DNA from: JBMYRH01 sp049602155 | GTDB lineage: Bacteria > Myxococcota_A > UBA9042 > PHBI01 > JBMYRH01 | Direction of reading: 5' to 3' | Assembly: GCA_049602155.1 (NCBI GenBank) | Contig: JBMYRH010000006.1 | Span: 186,001 to 250,000, forward strand | DNA length: 64,000 nucleotides | Shown: piece by piece, positions 43,363-50,590 of the stretch | How positions within the stretch are numbered: position 1 is the stretch's first letter | Layout: every line of letters begins with the position of its first letter | Translations under genes and position numbers: made by a program | Notes under the pieces: generated by a model | Database searches by the model: none | The model's input: the letters and a program-made list of their open reading frames with translations, nothing else | What the model was told of the DNA's origin: nothing

Positions 43363-44130
43363 CTAGTCCTTCTTGATCCGCAAGACGTTTACTAAGAAGT
43401 AGCTCTCGGAGTACACGTCTTCCACACGCTCCATATCGAGCCGCACGCGGTAGTCCGTCTTCCGGAGCTCAGCGAAGAAGTCGGCCGCTAGGGGGCGTGA
43501 TGGCTCCGCCAAGAACGCAGTGCGTCCGGGGGAGAGGTTGTCTTGCAGCATCCGAAAGACGTGCTCAAAGTTGTCGGCTGAATAGAGCAAGTCCGTCAGG
43601 ATTAGGCTCCCCACATAGCCATCGAGCCTATCGTCTCGCCAGTCGAAGAGGCGCGTCTCAATGTGCGGGAAGCCATTCTGGAGTGCATTGAATTTGGCGA
43701 AGCGCAGCGCATCCGCGTTGGCGTCAGCGAGGAGCACCCTCGCTCCCTTCGCGGCGGCGCCGAGCCCTGCTGTGCCTAAGCCACAGCCGAGCTCGATCGC
43801 ATCGACACTGCGCATCCGCACGCAGTGCCCGAAATAGGCCGCCATTGCACGGGAACACGGCCACAGCTCTGACCACTTCGGCGCACCGGCGTTTGCCGCT
43901 TCGGGCGACAGCGTCAACCCGTCCCGACCGTGGAGGCGCTCCCGTGAGTCGTAGCGCTGCTGCGTCACGCGCTGACGAGCAGCGTCCAGGCTCGAGCGCC
44001 CGGACGCAGGCGCCGTCACTTTGAGCATCTTGGGGCCGGCGTCGACGTCGAAGTCCACAAGCTCGAAGTCGGCCTCAAGCTCAGCGCGTAATTCAGCGAG
44101 TTCGTGACTCGTGACCTTGCGGCGTCTCAC
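43363..44130 (-). CDS. Class I SAM methyltransferase, lysine-methyltransferase-like
   Basis: A 255-residue methyltransferase with the SAM motif AIELGCGLGTAGLGAAAKGARV, the post-I acid ADANADAL, a WSELWPCSRAMAAYF segment typical of METTL/lysine-methyltransferase-like proteins, and a late ILTDLLYSADNFEHVFRML. An N-terminal ~85-residue region with MRRRKVTSHELAELRAELEADF may help substrate recognition. The target is unknown; protein lysine methylation is plausible. The stop lies nine bases from the convergent FmdB stop. Confidence 0.82.
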   Translation of the reverse strand: MRRRKVTSHELAELRAELEADFELVDFDVDAGPKMLKVTAPASGRSSLDAARQRVTQQRYDSRERLHGRDGLTLSPEAANAGAPKWSELWPCSRAMAAYFGHCVRMRSVDAIELGCGLGTAGLGAAAKGARVLLADANADALRFAKFNALQNGFPHIETRLFDWRDDRLDGYVGSLILTDLLYSADNFEHVFRMLQDNLSPGRTAFLAEPSRPLAADFFAELRKTDYRVRLDMERVEDVYSESYFLVNVLRIKKD

Positions 44131-44210
44131 GAGCCCCCCTCGTTCGTGTCTAGCGACATGTTAAGAGGCCGAGTGTTGGGAATCGCGCTCATCACCACCT
44201 ACTATAACAC

Positions 44211-44219
44211 GCTTCTTGG
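44211..44219 (-). promoter_or_regulatory. Extended -10 promoter for the methyltransferase gene
   Basis: On the minus strand TGTTATAGT gives a TATAGT -10 box with a TG-n extension. No -35 is apparent. It would start a transcript about 75 bases before the methyltransferase ATG at 44130. The 203-base gap holding it shows no other gene. Confidence 0.4.
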
Positions 44220-44333
44220 CATCAGGGGCCGTTCGCATGGCAGATGCCCTTTCGAGCATCATCTTGGTGCGCGGAACCCCGCAGTGCCACTACACCTCTG
44301 GATGTTGCTAGGGGTGTAACTGAATCCAGCCCG

Positions 44334-45362
44334 TCACTGTTCCCACCGCATCAGCATCTTCCACGGATGCCGCTTCACGTCCTTCGTCATGCCGAGGACA
44401 TCATCGAGAAACTCCCGGTCACGCATCAAGGCGCCGAGGGATGTCTCTATCGAGTGAATCAGTCGCCGCAGTGCTCGGATATCTCCGGCGATCGGGGCGC
44501 TCGCCTTCGACACAGCTGACGTCCCTGCGTCGACCACTTCCGCAAACGCGACACCCGAAGCGCGGAGGCCCTCAAACGTAGCCAGCGTGGCCGCAGCGTC
44601 CTTATCCACGGCTGCCCCCCCTCTCTTCAACGCGGTCGACGCGCGGCGAAGATCGACCACAGGGTTGGCCGCTTCCACGGCAGCCATCGTACGAAGAACG
44701 TCGTCAGCCAGGGCGCGCGCGGCGATCTCCGTCTCCCCACCGCGCTCACGCAACGTGACGGCCTTGGGTGTCTGCACCTCAGCCAACAGCGCGGCTCGGT
44801 CCATCGCCGAGCTGGAGCGGCTCATGACCGTCCGCACGTCCGCCCCCACGGTCGCCAGCGGCGCTGCGTGCTTCCTTGCCAGTTGGCCCACAATCCGACC
44901 GACGGTACCGGCATTCTCGGAGAGCTCCTTTTGCCGGAATGAGCGCACACCCGGCAGGATCAAGCCGCCCCTCAGGCGCGGTGCGTCTATGGCCCCCGGG
45001 GTGATTTCGACATAGCGCTCACCGAGCACCCCTTCCGTGGTGACCGTGAACACGCCGTCCTGACCGATCCGGGCAGCCTGTTCGGGATCAATCGCCAAAT
45101 CCGCGCGCACAAACACTCGCCGATTTACGGCTTCATCATAGGCACCATCATGAGCCGACATGCCTGTCACCTCACCCGCTGGGACGCCGGCGACGCACAC
45201 CTTGGAGCCGACCTTCAGGCCGGAGGCAGACGGGAAGTCGACTTGAATCGCAATCGGAGGTGGGGCCTCCGTCGCTCCGAAGACAGCGCTGAGCACAAAG
45301 AAGAGGGCCACGACCCCGCACGCACCTACTCCCACTCGGATCTCAAGCTGCCTGGCGTTCAC
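44334..45362 (-). CDS. MCE/MlaD-domain lipid-transport protein
   Basis: A 342-residue protein with an N-terminal signal anchor (about residues 8-29) and an MCE domain: FPSASGLKVGSKVCVAGVPAGEV followed by VRADLAIDPEQAARIGQDGVFTV and LGERYVEITPG. A helical C-terminal region fits the pore-lining helices of MlaD/PqiB. It would shuttle lipids across the periplasm as part of an ABC-type system; no MlaE or MlaF genes are in the window. GTG 45362 is favoured by AGGGG nine bases upstream and the 10-base gap to the preceding stop; a start at 45422 would overlap the ClpP-like gene. Confidence 0.85.
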   Translation of the reverse strand: MNARQLEIRVGVGACGVVALFFVLSAVFGATEAPPPIAIQVDFPSASGLKVGSKVCVAGVPAGEVTGMSAHDGAYDEAVNRRVFVRADLAIDPEQAARIGQDGVFTVTTEGVLGERYVEITPGAIDAPRLRGGLILPGVRSFRQKELSENAGTVGRIVGQLARKHAAPLATVGADVRTVMSRSSSAMDRAALLAEVQTPKAVTLRERGGETEIAARALADDVLRTMAAVEAANPVVDLRRASTALKRGGAAVDKDAAATLATFEGLRASGVAFAEVVDAGTSAVSKASAPIAGDIRALRRLIHSIETSLGALMRDREFLDDVLGMTKDVKRHPWKMLMRWEQ

Positions 45363-45372
45363 CAGCGGACCC

Positions 45373-46098
45373 CTATCGGCGCTTCTTAATTCGTGGCTGC
45401 TTGGGTGCAGCGGGGGCTTCATGCTGGGTGTGATTCGACTTCACAGTCGTCTTCACCTCGCTCTGCTCAGTCGCCGGGGTCACGTAGTCGATGTGCGAGA
45501 TGACCTCATCGATCACGCCAGCCTTCTTAGCCTCGTGAGCCATCAACCACCATGCATCACGGATCTTCGCGCGGTAGACGTCCACGCGCATGTTCAGCTT
45601 CTTGGCGATCTCCACGTGGAGGAGGTCCAAGTAGCGGGTCAGAAAGTCGAGCCGCGAGCGAATACTGGGGTCCTCTCCCGCTGTCCCATAGGACGCTTCA
45701 TGCAGCATGATCGTCGCGTGATCGAGCGCGTAACGGCGTTCACAAAACGTCAGAATGATAGCAGCCATTGAGTAGGCTTTGCTCTCAACGACGCAGTAGA
45801 CCGGGCTCTCCACGGCCTGCATGGTGTCGATAAGGATCAAGCCTGCGTCGACCGAACCGCCGCCGCTATTGAGTCGGATCCACACCGGCTCATGGCTCTT
45901 CTCATCGAACTTGAGGAGCTTAGACTGCGCGCTCTGGATCATCTGTCGGCTAATAGAGCCGTTGAGCTCAATCGTTCGGTTGCTCCAAGTCACGCGGCTC
46001 GGGACCTTCTCTTTCGCCTCAACCGGAGCCGGGAGCCACACAAAGGCCGCGGCGATGACTGCCGTAAAGAGCATGCGACGTGCGAAACTGAAGCTCAT
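45373..46098 (-). CDS. Exported ClpP-like serine protease
   Basis: A 241-residue ClpP-fold peptidase with a signal peptide. ATG 46098 is chosen because GGGAGGCGAGG lies just upstream and the N-terminus (MSFSFARRMLFTAVIAAAFVW) is a Sec signal with a likely VEA cleavage. In the mature part the catalytic triad is readable: Ser110 (KAYSMAA), His133 (IMLHEASYG) and Asp181 (KIRDAWWLMAHEAKKAGVID), with the NSGGGSVDAGLILID segment before it. Cytoplasmic ClpP has no signal, so this should act in the periplasm without ClpX. A Lys/Arg-rich tail (QPRIKKRR) ends it. The MCE gene follows in the same direction. Confidence 0.85.
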   Translation of the reverse strand: MSFSFARRMLFTAVIAAAFVWLPAPVEAKEKVPSRVTWSNRTIELNGSISRQMIQSAQSKLLKFDEKSHEPVWIRLNSGGGSVDAGLILIDTMQAVESPVYCVVESKAYSMAAIILTFCERRYALDHATIMLHEASYGTAGEDPSIRSRLDFLTRYLDLLHVEIAKKLNMRVDVYRAKIRDAWWLMAHEAKKAGVIDEVISHIDYVTPATEQSEVKTTVKSNHTQHEAPAAPKQPRIKKRR

Positions 46099-46185
46099 AT
46101 CCTCGCCTCCCGGGGGCACATAGAGAGCGTCGGAGTGTACACCCAACCCGCCGTGGACTCCATCCCTGCAACACGCCATGCGTGA

Positions 46186-49100
46186 GTGGAAGTCCCTAGC
46201 TGGTGTATTCTGGGCGCGAGGGGCCCCGAGCATGTACCCTTCAAACCTCAAGCACTTACGACAGCAGGTCATGCCGGATTGAGCGGCAAACATCCCCACA
46301 CAAACCGACCGGAGAGCATCTGGCCCAGCGCCGATGACGCTCAGCGCGACGATCTCACCGGGCTTCCGAACCGTCGTTACCTCGCCCCTCGGCTGCAAGA
46401 CCTCCTCCGCCGCTCATCGGATGGCCGAAGCCCCTTTTGCCTGGTGCTGGTCGATGTGGACCATTTTAAGCGCGCGACGGAGACCTACGGCCGTGTCGGT
46501 GGAGACGCCCTACTTAAAGCCCTGGCACGTCGCCTCGAGAACCTCGCAAGCAACAACGACTGCCTCGTGCGCTTTGCTGGGGACGAATTTGCGCTCTTGA
46601 TGCCTGGCAGGAGGCGCGAAGAGGCCGCCCGATTTGCTGAGCATATCCGACGTCAGGTTGGAGAGGAGCCCTTCCACATCACTCAAGGTGCGAGTGTGAC
46701 CCTCACCATGTCCCTCGGGGTCACAGAAGGCCCCGCGGACGGGACCACCGTCAGGGCCCTCATTGAGGCTGCAGACGATGCCCTAGAGGCCGCAAAGCAG
46801 AGTGGACGAGACCGTGTCGGCGTGGCTGGCGAGATCTCTGCGGATGTCCCCCATATGCGCCGGGTGCTGAGTGGGTTCCCGTCGCCACGGTTCGTAGGTC
46901 GAGTCAACGCCCTCGCGCGCTGCGGAGCCATGAGCCACCTCGGTGAGCGCGGACCTACGACCCTCGTGCTGGTCCAAAGCGCTACGGGGCTTGGACGGTC
47001 TAGGCTCGTGATGGAGGTCGCACGACAACGGGCTGAGAGCGGTGACCTGACGCTCTGGACCTCATGCCGCCCTGAGCTCCAGAAGAGCCCGTACGCGCCC
47101 CTCGCCGATATGGTTCGGCAACTGGCGACGCGTCATCCACAGGTGTTGAAGGCGACCATCCAGGCGCTCGGTTGGGAGTCGTCTGCCATCCTCGGGCGAC
47201 GGTTTGCGCCCTTTAGCGAGGGCCAGGACCCCCGACAAACCGCCGAGGTCAGCGCAGAGTGGCGGTCGAAATTCTTCTCGACAGTGATGGCGGCGTTCGG
47301 TCACCTCGGGCGTGAACATCAGCTCGCCCTCGTCTTCGATGATCTCGAGTACGCGGATGCCGCGACCCTGAAGGTCCTGACCTTCCTGCTTCGACACGAT
47401 CGTCAAGATGATCATGGGGCAGGGCTGCCCATCTTTGGGACTGTGTCACAGCGTGCCATTGAGACACCACCTGCGGGCTCAGCGTTTGGGACGTTCTGGC
47501 GCTTCGTCTCCTCGTGGCCCACCGTCGGTGTCGTCGCCCTGGGGCCACTCCACGCGGATGAAGTGGCGGGCATTGTCGACGCTTGCTTCCCTGGGCATCG
47601 CTTCCCAGAGGAGCTGTCAGGTTTCGTGCACCGGTTGACCGGCGGGAACCCGATGTTCGTCCAAGAGGTCCTCATCGTCCTCGCGCTGAGCGGCTTCATT
47701 CAGCAAGTCGGGCCGACATGGCGGCTAGACACTGCCGGGCTCGCGTCCCTACCTCACGGCCTCCAAGAGTTGCTCAGCAAGCGCATCGAGATGTTGGACC
47801 CCGAGACGTCGGCAGCACTGTCCAACGCATCTGTCCTGGGGAGCCAGTTCAGCGTACGACTTCTTCAGCGTGTCCTCGACACGAATGAGGGGCACGCCAC
47901 CGACATCGCTGACCAGGCGATCGCGCACCGGCTCTTCGTCAACGCGACATCCGGGCAAGGTGGCAGGCTCCAGTTCACCGGGCGTTCGATTCGGGAGATC
48001 ACCTACGACTCGGTCGACGAAGCCACGCGTCGGCGTGTTCATGGGAAGGTCTCCCAGCTAAAGGAGCACTTCGAAGTCACCGATATGGACGACGCACTTG
48101 CGGAGATCGCTTTCCACGCCGAGCGTGGAGGAGACCAGGTCCGAATTGCGCACTCCAGGGCCCGTCAAGAGGCCGCTGCTCAGCGATTGTTCCGAGCTGA
48201 AGAGTCAGACGACTACTTCACCCAGGCCGGTACAGACAACGCTCCGCATATCGAGGCTCGCATCGCTGAGTTCACGACGCCCCTATCGTCGACGGAGTCA
48301 GAGCGGCTACCAGGCATGCTCAAGGCGTTGATCAACGTCCAGCGTGGCATCCAGATGTACCCACCAGGTAGCCAGTTCATCCAGAACGCCATTCAAGCGA
48401 GCCTTGACGGGATCCAGGGCCTCATGAAGCAGAGCCAAGGCCTGACGATCAAAGAGCGGGGCGGTGCGCTGGAGTTTAATGGCGTCGCATTTGAGATGGA
48501 GGCCTTTGGTCAGATCGGCAACGATGTCGTCGAGACCCTTCGGCGCGCACACGTCCACAGCGTCACATTCACCCGGGCCCTCACCGCACGGGATCTCGCG
48601 AGCTTCGGTGAGGGAGCCACGCGCTTCGGCGCCAAGGGCTACACGCCGCGCGAGGAGGATTGGGGCGACTTCCTAGTGAAGCGCCGCGCCGTGGGGCTGG
48701 GCATTGTGCCCAAGCGCTACCGAGCCACGGGAGAGGGGGCCACCCTCGGGCAAGCGACTCGGCTAGAGGGCCTCGCGAGCGAAGCCGCGAAGCACCTCCC
48801 GCTGCTCAAAGACATCCTCCGATTCACGGCAGGCACGGCTGAGGCGACGCTCCTTTACCCGAAGGGCTCAGAGACGGTGAGGCGTGCGGTCGAGGGCCTT
48901 GAGAAGGCGCTCGCCCAAGCTCACGCATACTTGAGCGCGATCAACATGGGGGTCACCAATGATGGCTTCCTAGTCAACGATTTGCGCCTGGATGTGCGCA
49001 CCTTCGGCGCCGCTGTGCAGGCGATGCATCAAGTGATGAGCCGGAGCGATGCAAAGAGCCTCTCATTCAAGGCCGGGGTGAATTCGGTCGAACTGGAGAG

Positions 49101-50586
49101 CCTCTTTCGTTACCTCGGCTCGGAGCGGGCATCCCAAGAGCAGCATCTCCCTTGGGAGACCCGCTTGGCGGCCCAAGGGATCCAGCGTGTGGGCGTCGAT
49201 GATTACGTGTTTGTCGCCGCCGACGCTCAAGTCGCGCCTGAGCTGGAGCTGGAAGAGGAGCGCGCTGCGTGGAGCACGCTGACCCGGGAAGCTTTGCTGC
49301 AGCGCGTCTTAGAGGACGAGCCCGAGAGTTTATTGGAGGGTGACCTCCGAGTCGCTCTGCCGGACCTTCTCACAGACCTCGTCCTGGACGAGGAAGACGA
49401 GCTGGTCGCGGCCATCGTGAGGCGATTCCATCTCCTCATGCAGCACGGAGACGCGAGCATTCGAGCCGGGAGCTTTCACCTCCTAGGCGACCTCACAGAC
49501 AGCACCTCTAGGATCGTCGCTGAGGCGCTGACTCGTAACATCACTGACTACGTGACCGTGCGCCTTCGATTAGAGAGAGCGCCCGATGTGCTGACGAGCC
49601 TCATCACGACCGCCGAGCGCGTCGCCGACCTCCACCTCCGGGCCGGCGACTTGAGGGCCGCCTCCCGCATCATTTGGCAGCTCGGGAAGGGGCTCCAAGT
49701 CGCACCCGAGGTCGACGACGAGGCGCGTGGCAATAGCCGAGCTGCGGTCGCCCGGCTCATGCGCTCTCAGCCCTTTGAGCGTGCGCTCCACGCCTTGTGG
49801 ACCCCCAATGAGAAGCGTCGCGCCCTCGTATTGCACCTGCTAGAGGGGTGCGGGGTGGAGGCCATCGATCGGCTCTTTCAACTGGCGTTTCAGAGCAACG
49901 ACGCCGCAAGAGTACAGATCCACGCCGAGCAGCTCGCAGCGATCTCGAGCTTAGACGATCTCGAGGCACGCCTGCTGACGCGCGTGAACCCCTTCGATGG
50001 GCAAGCAGAGGTCACACGCGCGCTAGAGGTCGCTGAGCTCGTCCGCTGCGCGACAGAGGCGGTCCTCGTGCGCGCTTTTCAACACCGACAGTCGTCCGTG
50101 CTCGATATCGCCGGTCGCATCGTCGCGCGGATGCGACGTGTGGAGGCAGAACCTATCCTAAGGAGACTCGCGCGCTCCAGTGAGCCGCGACTTCGGGCAC
50201 GCGTCGTGCAGCTGGTCGGCGAGGTAGCCCCGCGAAGCGCAGTCGGGATCCTCGGCGATTACCTGTGGGACGAGTCGACCAGCGAGGAGCTGCGTGTCAA
50301 CTGTTGCGTCGCATTGGGGCGGTCTAGTGACCCCAAAGCGGTCGAGCCCTTAGAGGCCCTCATGTCCACTTCATGGTGGGCGCGAATTGCGGGACAAGAG
50401 GAGCCCGGGGAGGTCCGCACAGCCGCCGCTTGGGCGCTCGTCACTCTCGGGACTGAAGAGGCCCTCGAGGTCTTGGACGATTTTCGAGACGATCCAGAGG
50501 CTGGCGTCCGTGAAGCCGTCGACTCCGCGTTACCGGACGGACTGGCTCGGGATAAAGACGACGACGATCCCGGCCGCGCTGAGTGA
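46186..50586 (+). CDS. GGDEF / AAA-like ATPase / duplicated-module / HEAT signalling giant
   Basis: A 1,466-residue cytoplasmic protein. A GGDEF domain (about 45-215) has DLTGLPNRR and the signature RFAGDEFAL (AGDEF, a variant seen in some active cyclases). An AAA_16-type ATPase follows (about 235-620) with Walker B LALVFDDLEYAD, but a damaged P-loop SATGLGRSR where Lys is missing. Two copies of one ~105-residue module follow (712-815 and 872-985), each with an YPxGS motif then a NGxxxE/ND and SxxF pattern. The rest is HEAT-like helices. The start is uncertain: GTG 46186 lacks a ribosome site and a TTG at 46279 is open. No sensor or EAL domain is present. Confidence 0.8.
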   Translation: MEVPSWCILGARGPEHVPFKPQALTTAGHAGLSGKHPHTNRPESIWPSADDAQRDDLTGLPNRRYLAPRLQDLLRRSSDGRSPFCLVLVDVDHFKRATETYGRVGGDALLKALARRLENLASNNDCLVRFAGDEFALLMPGRRREEAARFAEHIRRQVGEEPFHITQGASVTLTMSLGVTEGPADGTTVRALIEAADDALEAAKQSGRDRVGVAGEISADVPHMRRVLSGFPSPRFVGRVNALARCGAMSHLGERGPTTLVLVQSATGLGRSRLVMEVARQRAESGDLTLWTSCRPELQKSPYAPLADMVRQLATRHPQVLKATIQALGWESSAILGRRFAPFSEGQDPRQTAEVSAEWRSKFFSTVMAAFGHLGREHQLALVFDDLEYADAATLKVLTFLLRHDRQDDHGAGLPIFGTVSQRAIETPPAGSAFGTFWRFVSSWPTVGVVALGPLHADEVAGIVDACFPGHRFPEELSGFVHRLTGGNPMFVQEVLIVLALSGFIQQVGPTWRLDTAGLASLPHGLQELLSKRIEMLDPETSAALSNASVLGSQFSVRLLQRVLDTNEGHATDIADQAIAHRLFVNATSGQGGRLQFTGRSIREITYDSVDEATRRRVHGKVSQLKEHFEVTDMDDALAEIAFHAERGGDQVRIAHSRARQEAAAQRLFRAEESDDYFTQAGTDNAPHIEARIAEFTTPLSSTESERLPGMLKALINVQRGIQMYPPGSQFIQNAIQASLDGIQGLMKQSQGLTIKERGGALEFNGVAFEMEAFGQIGNDVVETLRRAHVHSVTFTRALTARDLASFGEGATRFGAKGYTPREEDWGDFLVKRRAVGLGIVPKRYRATGEGATLGQATRLEGLASEAAKHLPLLKDILRFTAGTAEATLLYPKGSETVRRAVEGLEKALAQAHAYLSAINMGVTNDGFLVNDLRLDVRTFGAAVQAMHQVMSRSDAKSLSFKAGVNSVELESLFRYLGSERASQEQHLPWETRLAAQGIQRVGVDDYVFVAADAQVAPELELEEERAAWSTLTREALLQRVLEDEPESLLEGDLRVALPDLLTDLVLDEEDELVAAIVRRFHLLMQHGDASIRAGSFHLLGDLTDSTSRIVAEALTRNITDYVTVRLRLERAPDVLTSLITTAERVADLHLRAGDLRAASRIIWQLGKGLQVAPEVDDEARGNSRAAVARLMRSQPFERALHALWTPNEKRRALVLHLLEGCGVEAIDRLFQLAFQSNDAARVQIHAEQLAAISSLDDLEARLLTRVNPFDGQAEVTRALEVAELVRCATEAVLVRAFQHRQSSVLDIAGRIVARMRRVEAEPILRRLARSSEPRLRARVVQLVGEVAPRSAVGILGDYLWDESTSEELRVNCCVALGRSSDPKAVEPLEALMSTSWWARIAGQEEPGEVRTAAAWALVTLGTEEALEVLDDFRDDPEAGVREAVDSALPDGLARDKDDDDPGRAE

Positions 50587-50590
50587 GCCT

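Noticed and set aside
44104..44319. A small plus-strand frame in the gap between the methyltransferase and MCE genes
   Set aside because: No ribosome site, odd composition, and it overlaps the start and likely promoter of the minus-strand methyltransferase gene.
46975..47005. Intact Walker A in the GGDEF protein
   Set aside because: The P-loop position reads SATGLGRSR with no Lys, so ATP binding is doubtful; only Walker B-like and AAA_16-like context support the ATPase label.
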